Origin: Paragemmobacter straminiformis
Lineage (GTDB): Bacteria; Pseudomonadota; Alphaproteobacteria; Rhodobacterales; Rhodobacteraceae
DNA: 64,000 nucleotides
Reading direction: 5' to 3'
NCBI RefSeq assembly: GCF_014243445.1
Contig: NZ_JACLQD010000002.1
Span: forward strand, 496,001-560,000
Part shown: in pieces, positions 49,402 to 57,507 of the stretch
Layout: each line of letters begins with the position of its first letter
How positions within the stretch are numbered: position 1 is the first letter of the stretch
The notes under the pieces: generated by a model
What the model was told of the DNA's origin: nothing
Database searches by the model: none
Seen by the model: only the letters and a program-made list of their open reading frames with translations
Program-made: the position numbers and the translations under genes

Positions 49402-50687
49402 TGGCTCTTGCCGTAGCGAAGCAGGACGCGCTGGCTGCGCGGATCGCGGGGCTGTCCTTTGTTGCGGGCGGCTGGCTGGGGGCCGCGCGGGGGGCCGCGC
49501 TCGAGCGGTTGGGCGCGATGGGTCTGCCGGGCAAGCGCGACGAATACTGGCGATATACCGACCCGGCAAGCCTTAAGGCGACGGTGGCGCCGAAAGCGTC
49601 GCTGTTTGCGGCCGATGACGAACCGCCGGTGTTCGACGGGATCGACCGTGTGAAACTGGTCTTTGTCGATGGCGTGTTCGACGCGGCGCAGTCGGACGAT
49701 CTGGCACTTGCAGGGGTCGAGATCGAGCGTCTGGCGGATGCGGGCGCGCGCGATATCCATTGGGCTGCCGGTCTTTACGCTGTGCTGGAAGCGCGCGGGC
49801 AGGTTCCGGTGCAGCGCCCGCTGGCGGCGCTGAATTCGGCCTTTGCGACCGATGGTCTGCTGATCCGTGTGACGGGCAAGGCGGCAAAGCCGGTATCGTT
49901 GATCTATGTCCATAATTCCGAAACTTCGGACGCGATCCTGCACCATTGCGTGAAGCTCGAGGAAGGCGCCGAGCTGACCATCCTCGAGAATGGGCCGGCG
50001 GCTGCGCGGTTCAACAAGGTCATGGAAGTCGATGTTGCCAAGGGCGCGCGGTTCCACCACATCCGCTCGCAAGGGCGCGACCATGAGCGGCGTGCGGTGA
50101 CGCATGTCTTTGCGCGTCTGGCCGAGGCGGCTGTGTTCAAATCCTTTACGCTGACCGCCAATGGCGTGCTGACGCGCAACGAGGCCGTGATCGAGCTTCT
50201 GGGTGACGATGCGGTTGCCCATGTGGCCGGGGCCGCGGTCGGTGACGGGCAGTTCCACCATGACGATACAGTCTTTGTGACCCATGCGGGCTTGCGTTGC
50301 GAAAGCCGTCAGGTGTTCAAGAAGGTGCTCAAGAACGGCGCGGTTGGCGTGTTCCAGGGCAAGATCCTTGTGAAGCAGGGCGCGCAAAAGACAGACGGCT
50401 ACCAGATCAGCCAATCGCTGCTACTGGACGAGGACAGCCAGTTCCTTGCCAAGCCCGAGCTGGAAATCTATGCCGATGACGTGAAATGCTCGCACGGGTC
50501 GACCAGCGGGGCGATCGACGAGACGGCGCTGTTCTACCTGCGGTCGCGCGGTGTGCCGATGCGGGCCGCGCAGGGCTTGCTGGTGCTGGCCTTCCTTGCC
50601 GAGGCGATTGCCGAGATCGAGGACGAGGAGATTGCCGAAGACATCCGCGCACGGCTGGAAGGCTGGCTTGCACGGCACGATCACTGA
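49401..50687 (+). CDS. sufD: Fe-S assembly protein SufD
   Basis: A 428-residue paralogue of SufB that completes the scaffold. The C-terminal half has KCSHGSTSGAIDETALFYLRSRGVP, with the His needed for cluster assembly. The N-terminal RDEYWRYTD segment fits the family. Its stop is one base away from the start of the next gene. Confidence 0.93.
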   Translation: MALAVAKQDALAARIAGLSFVAGGWLGAARGAALERLGAMGLPGKRDEYWRYTDPASLKATVAPKASLFAADDEPPVFDGIDRVKLVFVDGVFDAAQSDDLALAGVEIERLADAGARDIHWAAGLYAVLEARGQVPVQRPLAALNSAFATDGLLIRVTGKAAKPVSLIYVHNSETSDAILHHCVKLEEGAELTILENGPAAARFNKVMEVDVAKGARFHHIRSQGRDHERRAVTHVFARLAEAAVFKSFTLTANGVLTRNEAVIELLGDDAVAHVAGAAVGDGQFHHDDTVFVTHAGLRCESRQVFKKVLKNGAVGVFQGKILVKQGAQKTDGYQISQSLLLDEDSQFLAKPELEIYADDVKCSHGSTSGAIDETALFYLRSRGVPMRAAQGLLVLAFLAEAIAEIEDEEIAEDIRARLEGWLARHDH

Positions 50688-50688
50688 G

Positions 50689-51168
50689 ATGCCCGTCACG
50701 CTTGACATCGTAAGGGCATGGCGTCACCCGAAAGGCGTTTTGCGTGACAAGCTGGCAGCCGCCCCGCGCGAGGACCGTGCCTTTGCCGTGCTGATGGGGG
50801 CGTGCTTCCTGATCTTCGTCGCGCAATGGCCCGGACTGCGGCGCGAGGCGTTCCTGAACCCCGAAGTGCCCTTCGAGGCGCGGCTGGGCGGGGCGATGAT
50901 GGGGGTCTTGTTCCTGTTGCCGCTGATCCTTTACGCGCTGGCGACGGCAAGCCATCTGGTCGCACGGCTGTTTGGCGGCAAGGGAAGCTGGTATGGCGCA
51001 AGGCTCGCGCTGTTCTGGTCCTTGCTGACGGTGACGCCGCTGATGCTGCTGCAAGGGCTTGTCGCGGGTTTTCTGGGGCAGGGGGTGCAGGCCACGGCCG
51101 TCGGTGCCTGTGTCGGCATCGGATTTCTCTATCTCTGGATCAACATGCTGGTCGAGGCGGAGCGGTGA
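50689..51168 (+). CDS. Yip1-like membrane protein A in the suf operon
   Basis: A 159-residue protein with about four hydrophobic helices (near 34-50, 71-93, 105-128, 133-153) and a charged N-terminus. ARLFGGKGSWYGARLALFW resembles GRLFGGRARLSDVAVLVAW in the next gene, so the two look like tandem paralogues. I place it near the Yip1 superfamily, which I hold less firmly for this one. It begins one base after the sufD stop and shares a TGATG with the next gene. Confidence 0.6.
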   Translation: MPVTLDIVRAWRHPKGVLRDKLAAAPREDRAFAVLMGACFLIFVAQWPGLRREAFLNPEVPFEARLGGAMMGVLFLLPLILYALATASHLVARLFGGKGSWYGARLALFWSLLTVTPLMLLQGLVAGFLGQGVQATAVGACVGIGFLYLWINMLVEAER

Positions 51169-51734
51169 TGCAATTGCTCTGGTCCCTTGTGAAGCTGAGT
51201 TTTCTGGCCCCGCGTCAGGCGGCGCAAGGCATTCTGCGCTGGCCGCTGGGCGAGAACGGACGCTGGGCGGCCTTTGCGCTGATGGTGGTGCTGTCGGCGC
51301 TTTTGATGCATCTGCTGTCGTCGATCGGGCCGCTGGTCGGGCCGGACGGAACGGTGATGGAACCGCCGGGCCCGTTCTTCTGGGCGATGACGGTCGGGGC
51401 CGGGATGGTGATCCTGACGGGGATCGCGCTTGGCGTCGGGCGGCTGTTCGGGGGGCGGGCGCGGCTGTCAGATGTGGCGGTGCTGGTGGCGTGGTTGCAG
51501 TTCGTGCAATTGGTGCTGGCGGCCGCACAGGTGGTTCTGATGCTGGCGCTGCCGATGCTGGGCGGGGTGCTCGAGATCGCCTCGGTCCTCGCCTTCCTGT
51601 GGCTGCTGGCCTATTTCATGGCCGAGGCGCATGGCTTCCAGTCGGTGGGGCGGGTCATGGGCGGGGTTCTGGTGACCTTTGCGATCATGGTTCTGGTCCT
51701 GTCGGCCCTGCTTTACCCTTATATGGGAGTCTGA
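51168..51734 (+). CDS. Yip1-family membrane protein B in the suf operon
   Basis: A 188-residue protein with about five membrane helices, matching the Yip1 domain pattern (LFGGRARLSDVAVLVAWLQFVQLVL; LWLLAYFMAEAHGFQSVGRVMGGVLV). Eukaryotic Yip1 proteins act in vesicle traffic; bacterial roles are unknown. It overlaps gene A and ends 3 bases before sufS, so it is transcribed with Fe-S assembly. A membrane link for the Suf machinery is conceivable but unproved. Confidence 0.72.
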   Translation: MQLLWSLVKLSFLAPRQAAQGILRWPLGENGRWAAFALMVVLSALLMHLLSSIGPLVGPDGTVMEPPGPFFWAMTVGAGMVILTGIALGVGRLFGGRARLSDVAVLVAWLQFVQLVLAAAQVVLMLALPMLGGVLEIASVLAFLWLLAYFMAEAHGFQSVGRVMGGVLVTFAIMVLVLSALLYPYMGV

Positions 51735-51737
51735 GCG

Positions 51738-52961
51738 ATGTATGATGTGGCACAGGTCCGCAAGGATTTTCCCATTCTGTCGCGGCAGGTGAACGGCAAG
51801 CCGCTGGTTTACCTCGACAACGGGGCTTCGGCGCAGAAACCGCAGGTGGTGATCGATGCGGTGACGCAGGCCTATTCGATGGAATATGCAAATGTCCATC
51901 GCGGTTTGCACTACCTGTCGAACCTTGCCACCGAGAAATACGAAGCCGTGCGCGGGATCGTGAAACGCTTTCTGAATGCCGGATCGGAAGACGAGATCAT
52001 CTTCAATTCCGGCACGACCGAGGCGATCAACCTTGTCTCTTACGCCTGGGCCGCGCCGCGGTTGCAGGCCGGGGACGAGATCGTGCTGTCGATCATGGAA
52101 CACCACGCCAATATCGTGCCGTGGCATTTTCTGCGCGAGCGGCAGGGCGTGGTGCTGAAATGGGTGGAGTGCGACGCCAAGGGTGATCTCGACCCGCAGG
52201 CGGTGATCGATGCCATCGGGCCGCGCACCAGACTGGTGGCCGTGACGCATATGTCGAACGTGCTGGGAACGGTCGTCGATGTGGCGGCAATCTGCCGTGG
52301 CGCGCGGGATAAGGGCGTGCCCGTGCTGGTCGACGGGTCGCAGGCGGCGGTGCATATGCCGGTGGATGTGCAGGCGATCGGCTGCGACTTTTACGCGATC
52401 ACGGGTCACAAGCTTTACGGGCCTTCGGGTTCGGGGGCGGTCTATGTGCGGGCCGAACGACAGGCCGAGATGCGCCCCTTTATCGGCGGCGGCGACATGA
52501 TCCGCGAGGTCGGGCGCGAGGCGATCACATGGAACGACCCGCCGATGAAGTTCGAGGCCGGAACGCCGAGCATCGTGTCGCAGACCGCGATGGGTGTGGC
52601 GCTGGACTATATGATGGGGCTGGGGATGGAGAACATCGCGGCCCATGAACGCCGCCTGCGCGATTATGCGCGGTCGCGTCTTGCGGGACTCAACTGGTTG
52701 AACGTGCAGGGAAATTCGGAGAGCAAGGGCGCCATCTTCAGCTTTACGCTGGCAGGGCAGGCCCATGCGCACGACATATCCACCATCCTCGACAAGCGCG
52801 GCATCGCGGTGCGAGCGGGAACGCATTGCGCCATGCCGCTGATGGAGCATATGGGCGTGGGGGCGACGTGCCGCGCCTCGTTCGGGCTTTACAACACGGT
52901 GGAAGAGGTTGACGCGCTGGTGTCGGCGCTGGAACTGGCCAACGAACTTTTCAACGGTTAG
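51738..52961 (+). CDS. sufS: cysteine desulfurase SufS
   Basis: A 407-residue class II desulfurase. The start [30 protein letters not shown] is typical, the PLP Lys is in [11 protein letters not shown], and the catalytic Cys is in [11 protein letters not shown]. SufS normally needs SufE or SufU; neither is encoded nearby. It is the last gene before the operon terminator. Confidence 0.96.
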   Translation: MYDVAQVRKDFPILSRQVNGKPLVYLDNGASAQKPQVVIDAVTQAYSMEYANVHRGLHYLSNLATEKYEAVRGIVKRFLNAGSEDEIIFNSGTTEAINLVSYAWAAPRLQAGDEIVLSIMEHHANIVPWHFLRERQGVVLKWVECDAKGDLDPQAVIDAIGPRTRLVAVTHMSNVLGTVVDVAAICRGARDKGVPVLVDGSQAAVHMPVDVQAIGCDFYAITGHKLYGPSGSGAVYVRAERQAEMRPFIGGGDMIREVGREAITWNDPPMKFEAGTPSIVSQTAMGVALDYMMGLGMENIAAHERRLRDYARSRLAGLNWLNVQGNSESKGAIFSFTLAGQAHAHDISTILDKRGIAVRAGTHCAMPLMEHMGVGATCRASFGLYNTVEEVDALVSALELANELFNG

Positions 52962-53005
52962 CGGGGCAGGGCGGCGGATAAGACGTTGCAACCGCCCCCG
53001 CTTTT
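52961..53005 (+). terminator. isc-suf operon terminator
   Basis: GCGGGG and GCGG (split by CAGG) pair with CCGCCCCCGC across a loop of about 17 bases, followed by TTTT. It starts at the last base of the sufS stop. The bulge weakens it but the T-run supports a terminator. Confidence 0.55.
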
Positions 53006-53025
53006 CGATAATCGGAACCCACGAC

Positions 53026-53102
53026 GCACCCATAGCTCAGCTGGATAGAGCGTTGCCCTCCGAAGGCAAAGGTCGCACGTTCGAATCGTGCTGGGTGCGC
53101 CA
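53026..53102 (+). tRNA. tRNA-Arg (anticodon CCG)
   Basis: A complete 77-base cloverleaf: acceptor arm GCACCCA/TGGGTGC, D-loop AGCTCAGCTGGATAGAGC, anticodon stem TTGCC/GGCAA with loop CTCCGAA (CCG at 53060-53062), T-arm GCACG-TTCGAAT-CGTGC, discriminator G and encoded CCA. It reads the CGG codon. Confidence 0.97.
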
Positions 53103-53117
53103 AAAATCCCCGCAAAA

Positions 53118-54152
53118 TCAAAGGTTAAAATGCCGCAAATCGGTTTTTGCGATGGTTTGCAAACACTTGGGCGCGGCGCCGCCGATCTGGCGCAACAAAA
53201 GGTCGGCAAGGTTCCAGCCGGCGCTTTCGCGCGAATAATGGGCCGAGGTAACCCGCAGCGCGAGGTATTCGGCAAGATTGTTGGTGCTGCGCAGCGAGAA
53301 GCCGTAATCGTCGAGCGGTTTTGCACCGGCGTCACGCACACCGGCGATGGTCGGGATCAGGTAAAGCTCGTTCTCGCAGAGAAAGGCATCGGGCCGCGCT
53401 TCGGCGACAAGGCGCGACGTGGCCGCACGGATCAAGCGGGGCTGCCGCTCGACGTTGAGGGCAAGCGCCGGATCGAAGGGCAGGCGGGCCGCCGTGAGAG
53501 CGTGGCGATAGCCTTCGAGACGGTCCTGCACGAAACGGAAGGACGGGTCCGAGCCGATGATCGCGATGCGCTTGTAACCGAGGTCGATCAGCGAGCGCGT
53601 GCTTTTGAAGGCCGCGTCATGGTTGTCGAGGTCGAAAAAGGCGTGGTCGGTGCTGGTATCGGTGCGCCCGAAGGTGACGAAGGGCATGCCGCTTTCCCGC
53701 AGGTAATCGACACGCTCGTCTTGCGGGCGGGTGTGGTCGATGATGACGCCATCGGCCTGGCGCATCCGGACGGCGTTGGCCAGTTCGGGCAGGATGTCGA
53801 CACCGGGGATCACCGGCACGGCGCGGACGGTATAGTCGGTTCCGGCAAGGCGGCGGTGGATACCGGCAAGGATACCGACCGAGTCGGCATCGCCGATTTC
53901 GTCATCGGCAGAGGCGCCGAGGAAAGCGAGGATCGACATGGTGCGTCCGGTGCGAAGGCGCAGGCCGTCGAGATTGCGGACGTAGCCCAGATCCTCGGCC
54001 GTTTCGCGCACGAGGCGGACGGTTTCGGCGCTGATCTTGTGGCCATCCTTCAACGAGCGCGCGACAGTCGTCACAGAGACGCCGAGCTGCTTTGCGATGC
54101 TTTTCAGCGTCACCGGCCGTTGAACGGCAGGATCGATAAAACGGTCGGGCAT
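53118..54152 (-). CDS. LacI-family transcriptional regulator
   Basis: A 344-residue repressor. The HTH and hinge ([44 protein letters not shown]) precede a sugar-binding periplasmic-type domain. Its 3' end lies 16 bases from the tRNA 3' end. It diverges from rpe across an AT-rich 244-base region with a 14-bp palindrome. The effector is unknown; rpe, not a transporter operon, is the neighbour, hinting at pentose or sugar-phosphate control. Confidence 0.88.
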   Translation of the reverse strand: MPDRFIDPAVQRPVTLKSIAKQLGVSVTTVARSLKDGHKISAETVRLVRETAEDLGYVRNLDGLRLRTGRTMSILAFLGASADDEIGDADSVGILAGIHRRLAGTDYTVRAVPVIPGVDILPELANAVRMRQADGVIIDHTRPQDERVDYLRESGMPFVTFGRTDTSTDHAFFDLDNHDAAFKSTRSLIDLGYKRIAIIGSDPSFRFVQDRLEGYRHALTAARLPFDPALALNVERQPRLIRAATSRLVAEARPDAFLCENELYLIPTIAGVRDAGAKPLDDYGFSLRSTNNLAEYLALRVTSAHYSRESAGWNLADLLLRQIGGAAPKCLQTIAKTDLRHFNL

Positions 54153-54249
54153 TTGCGCATTCCGATGACTGAGAAAGCCCTATGTCAGAGAAGGGCTGTT
54201 AAGGCAACACTATCAAATCTCGGGGGCAAAGTATCAAAAAGATAACTGT

Positions 54250-54263
54250 AAAAGACGTCTTTT
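54250..54263. promoter_or_regulatory. probable LacI-type operator
   Basis: AAAAGAC-GTCTTTT, a perfect 14-bp palindrome with the central CG typical of LacI-family operators. It lies in the intergenic region between the LacI gene and rpe. TATAAT at 54281-54286 may be the rpe -10, placing the palindrome about at the -35. Confidence 0.6.
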
Positions 54264-54396
54264 CGTATGGGTGATAATCGTATAATCTATATTATGTCAA
54301 ATATTGCCGTGACATTCCGCTTTCTGCAACGAAACTCTGGTCCTGTCGGGTCATGCGCTGTAAAGCCTACACCGGATTGCTGAACCGGAGGTTATC

Positions 54397-55098
54397 ATGG
54401 CGTTCCCATCCCCGATCAAGATTGCGCCGTCGATCCTTTCGGCCGATTTCGCGAACTTCGGTGCCGAGTGCCGCGCCATCGAGGCGCAAGGTGCGGACTG
54501 GGTGCATGTCGATGTAATGGATGGGCATTTTGTGCCGAACCTGACCTTTGGCCCTGCCACCTGCAAGGCGATCAGACCGCATATCAAAGGGGTCATGGAT
54601 GTCCATTTGATGATTGCGCCGGTTGACCAGTACATCGAGGCCTATGCTGCGGCGGGTGCCGATGTGATCACCGCGCATCTGGAAAGCGGGCCGCATATTC
54701 ACCGCACCTTGCAAGCCATTCGGAACACGGGGAAAAAAGCGGGTCTGGCGATCAATCCGGGTTCGGGAATCGATGCGGTGGCGCATCTGCTGGACCTGAT
54801 CGACCTTGTCTGCGTGATGACGGTCAACCCCGGCTTTGGCGGGCAGAAATTCATTCATTCCCAGATAGATAAGGTGCGTTCTTTGCGTGCCATGTTCGGC
54901 GCGCGCCCGATCCATATCGAGATCGACGGCGGCGTGACCGTGGAAACGGCCCCACTTGTCGCGGCGGCCGGGGCCGATGTGCTTGTGGCAGGTTCTGCCG
55001 TGTTTTCAGGGGGTTCTGTCGACAACCCCGAGGTTTACGGGCGCAATATCGCGGCAATCCGCAAGGCCGCCGAGAGCGCGGTTGCCGGGCTTGTCTGA
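54397..55098 (+). CDS. rpe: ribulose-phosphate 3-epimerase
   Basis: Interconverts ribulose 5-phosphate and xylulose 5-phosphate in the pentose-phosphate and Calvin cycles. The 233-residue TIM barrel has IAPSILSADFANFG, HVDVMDGHFVPNLTFGP, and VMTVNPGFGGQKFI, with the active-site Asp residues and metal ligands in place. It lies alone behind a LacI regulator, not in a cbb operon. Confidence 0.96.
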   Translation: MAFPSPIKIAPSILSADFANFGAECRAIEAQGADWVHVDVMDGHFVPNLTFGPATCKAIRPHIKGVMDVHLMIAPVDQYIEAYAAAGADVITAHLESGPHIHRTLQAIRNTGKKAGLAINPGSGIDAVAHLLDLIDLVCVMTVNPGFGGQKFIHSQIDKVRSLRAMFGARPIHIEIDGGVTVETAPLVAAAGADVLVAGSAVFSGGSVDNPEVYGRNIAAIRKAAESAVAGLV

Positions 55099-55107
55099 GG
55101 CGCATGG

Positions 55108-55133
55108 GGTTGTGCATTCGCGAATGCACAACC
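55108..55133. repeat. 26-bp perfect palindrome after rpe
   Basis: The 13-base arm GGTTGTGCATTCG is followed immediately by its exact reverse complement. Outer bases GCAT/ATGC (55102-55105, 55135-55138) extend the pairing. It lies 10 bases after the rpe stop and 15 bases before the stop of the convergent FAD gene. No T-tract follows on either strand. It may end both messages or bind a dimeric protein. Confidence 0.7.
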
Positions 55134-55147
55134 GATGCACGCTTTGG

Positions 55148-56320
55148 TCAAACGATGGCAAGCTCTGCGAAAGGTTTGCCTGACAGCATCCGTTCGACCG
55201 AAAGATCCGAGAGGTCGAGCGTCTGCCACCCCCCTGTCAGGATGTGTTCGGCGATGCCGCGACCGACGGCGGGCGCCTGTTGCAGCCCGTGGCCCGAGAA
55301 GCCGTTCATCAGGTAAAGGTTCGGCATGTCGGGGTGCGGCCCGAGAATCGCATTTTGATCGAGCGTGTTGTAGGCGTAATGGCCGACCCAGTGCCGGATG
55401 ACCTTGACCGCATCGAAGCCCGGCGCGCGGTGCCAGAGCGCGGGCCAGATGACATCTTCCCAAAGCTGGAAGTCGGCGTCGAAATCGTCGATGTCGCAGG
55501 GTCCGTCGTCGCTGGGCACTGTGGCGGTGACCCATTGGCCGTGTTCGGGACGGATCCAGTAATCCTGATCGATCATCAAGGGTGATCCGGGATGGCGGGC
55601 GTTGGGCGCGTCGATCACGAAAACGGTGCGCTTGCGCGGTTCGACCGCGAGGGGAAGGCCGGCCCAGGCCATGACCTCGGCTGCGCGGGGGCCTGCGGCA
55701 TTGACCGCCTTGGCACAGGCGACATGGCCCCCCTGCCCCAGCGTGACCCCCGTGACGCGGCCCGAGGCGACGGTCAGGCCGGTGACGGTATCGGTGATGA
55801 AGCGCGCGCCCTGCGCCTTGGCCGCCGCGCGAAAGCCCGAGAGCAGGCCCATGTTGTCGAAGAAACCTTCGTCGCGCGGGCCGAACGAGGCGGCGACGAG
55901 GTCTTCGGTGTTGAGCCACGGAAAGCGGGCGGCGGTTTCGGCGGGGCTTATGATTTCGGTCGCGGCCCCGTGGTTGCGCTGCATGGCGGCAACCTCGGTC
56001 AGGGTGTCGCGGGCGGATTCGGTCGTGGCAAGGAAGAGATAGCCGTTCTCGCGCAAGCCAAGGGTCGGGATGCCGACGTCATGGCCAAGGCGGGTCTCGA
56101 AATTCTTGATGAAGTCGATGCCGAACCGCGAGATTTCGACGTTCACGGGGTTGGTGAACTGCTGGCGGATTCCGGCGGCCGACAGCGCGGTCGAGGCGCG
56201 GGCAAAGGTGGGGTCGCGTTCGACCACCAGAACATCGAGACCGGGGTGGAGTTTCGTCAGCCAGAAGGCCACCGATGCGCCCATGACGGCCCCGCCGATC
56301 ACCACCACATCTGCCTGCAT
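55148..56320 (-). CDS. FAD-dependent amino-acid oxidase/dehydrogenase (DAO family)
   Basis: A 390-residue DAO-fold flavoprotein. The dinucleotide motif DVVVIGGAVMGASVAFWL starts the chain, LVVERDPTFARASTALSAAGIRQQF gives the ribose contact and conserved strand, and GFSGHGLQQAPAVGRGIAEHI is the C-terminal FAD motif. Homologues include sarcosine and dimethylglycine dehydrogenase-like enzymes and FOXRED1. Substrate unknown. It diverges from the LuxR gene over a region full of GACAGG repeats. Confidence 0.82.
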   Translation of the reverse strand: MQADVVVIGGAVMGASVAFWLTKLHPGLDVLVVERDPTFARASTALSAAGIRQQFTNPVNVEISRFGIDFIKNFETRLGHDVGIPTLGLRENGYLFLATTESARDTLTEVAAMQRNHGAATEIISPAETAARFPWLNTEDLVAASFGPRDEGFFDNMGLLSGFRAAAKAQGARFITDTVTGLTVASGRVTGVTLGQGGHVACAKAVNAAGPRAAEVMAWAGLPLAVEPRKRTVFVIDAPNARHPGSPLMIDQDYWIRPEHGQWVTATVPSDDGPCDIDDFDADFQLWEDVIWPALWHRAPGFDAVKVIRHWVGHYAYNTLDQNAILGPHPDMPNLYLMNGFSGHGLQQAPAVGRGIAEHILTGGWQTLDLSDLSVERMLSGKPFAELAIV

Positions 56321-56348
56321 CGTTCGCTTCCCTTTGGTTCTTGGCCCT

Positions 56349-56392
56349 CGACAGGGCGCCTGTCGCTTGGTTATGACAGGTAAAGGGACAGG
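56349..56392. promoter_or_regulatory. GACAGG repeat cluster in the divergent promoter
   Basis: Four copies of GACAGG lie within 43 bases: 56350-56355, inverted at 56359-56364, 56375-56380 and 56387-56392. The first pair is a perfect 7-3-7 repeat (CGACAGG-gcg-CCTGTCG) and the second and third form CCTGTC-N10-GACAGG. They stand between the FAD gene and the luxR gene, suggesting a regulator acting on both. Confidence 0.55.
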
Positions 56393-56439
56393 ACAACCCG
56401 TGCCGGAATTCAGACGGCGGTCGGGAAGAAGGATTTTCT

Positions 56440-57198
56440 ATGAACGGGATTATCGGATTGCTGGTCCGCGTCGCGGAAGCCGGCAACATCGATGCGATTT
56501 GGAAGGAAGCGGCGGCATTCTTCGCGACCTGCGGATTTTCAAGGGCGAATTACGGCTATACGCGCTTTCGCCATGACCAGTCGATCGGGAACCCCGACGA
56601 TGCGCTTTACCTGACAACCGCAGGGCCGGACTATGCGCGGCGCTATTTTGCCGAAGGGCTTTATGCGCGGACGCCCGTGTTCAAATGGGCGCAGGAGAAT
56701 GTGGGCTGCTGCACCTGGGCATGGGTGCGGGAAAAGGCGGCGCGGGGCGAGTTGACGGCCGACGAGATGGACGCGCTGCGCCAGAATGCGGAAATGGGCA
56801 TCACGGCGGGGGTGACGGTGAGTTTTCCGCAAAGCTCGAGCCGGTCGAAGGGGGCCTTGGGGCTGATCGCCGATGCGGGGCTGAGCAGCGAGGATGTCGA
56901 GGAGATCTGGGCGCGGTGTGGTGCCGAGATTCAGGCCGTGGCGCATATGATGCATCTCAAGATCATCCAGTTGCCCGCCCCCAACCGCAGGCGCAACCTG
57001 ACCCCGCGGCAGCGCGAGGCGCTGGAATGGGTGGCCGATGGCAAGACCACGGGGGATATCGCCCTGCTGATGGAGGTGTCGCCCGCGATGGTGGAAAAGC
57101 ACCTGAAGCTTGCGCGCGAGACGCTGGATGTGGAGACCACGGCGCAGGCGGTGGCCAAGGCCGCGCTTTTGAACATGATTTTCAGCAAGCCGGGCTGA
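56440..57198 (+). CDS. LuxR-family regulator with autoinducer-binding domain (solo)
   Basis: A 252-residue LuxR protein: N-terminal autoinducer-binding domain (about 20-170) and C-terminal HTH (NLTPRQREALEWVADGKTTGDIALLMEVSPAMVEKHLKLARETL, about 187-230). No luxI synthase is nearby. Aligning with TraR, Trp57 becomes Tyr65, Tyr61 is Tyr69, and the amide-binding Asp of the DP pair is Thr78 (RTPVF). Ligand may therefore differ from a standard acyl-homoserine lactone. AAGGA precedes the ATG. Confidence 0.85.
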   Translation: MNGIIGLLVRVAEAGNIDAIWKEAAAFFATCGFSRANYGYTRFRHDQSIGNPDDALYLTTAGPDYARRYFAEGLYARTPVFKWAQENVGCCTWAWVREKAARGELTADEMDALRQNAEMGITAGVTVSFPQSSSRSKGALGLIADAGLSSEDVEEIWARCGAEIQAVAHMMHLKIIQLPAPNRRRNLTPRQREALEWVADGKTTGDIALLMEVSPAMVEKHLKLARETLDVETTAQAVAKAALLNMIFSKPG

Positions 57199-57507
57199 AA
57201 GGTAGGGAATCCCTTACTTCCGTTACCCGACGTAAAGCAGGACTGTGGCGGGGTTCCGCAATGCGGAGCAAAGGTGATGCGGGAAGATTTGTCCCCGTTT
57301 TGCCGAAGGGGTCGGGCTTTTCCCCAAGTCCGGCCTTGTATCTGCCGGTCGGAAATTTCCCCACCGTCCGGCATCTTGCAGTGACCTTGTGCCCTTTCTT
57401 CCCCGAGAGGCACAAAAAAACGGTGCGGCCGCAAGGCTCGCACCGTTTTCATTTGTCGAAAGACTTCGGTCGCGAAAGGACTGGCCGGGCGGACCCGGCC
57501 AGCGATT
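57199..57507. other. intergenic region between luxR and tsf
   Basis: About 309 bases between convergent genes. It contains the tsf terminator (listed separately) and a small hairpin TCCGC-aat-GCGGA near 57257. No ORF of quality, no recognisable RNA gene or repeat is seen in the remainder. Confidence 0.5.
57413..57449 (-). terminator. rpsB-tsf operon terminator
   Basis: AAAACGGTGCG and CGCACCGTTTT form an 11-bp stem extended by GCC/GGC with one bulged T and loop GCAA. On the minus strand the stem is followed by a run of seven Ts counted from the right arm, a strong intrinsic terminator 60 bases after the tsf stop. Confidence 0.9.

Noticed and set aside
53026-54152. Genomic island or prophage attachment at tRNA-Arg
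   Set aside because: No integrase, direct repeat of the tRNA end, or compositional break is seen; the flanking genes are ordinary chromosomal genes.
56359-56380. Canonical 20-bp lux box
   Set aside because: The half-sites CCTGTC and GACAGG are 10 bases apart, so CTG and CAG are separated by 14 rather than 10 bases. Kept only as an inverted-repeat cluster.
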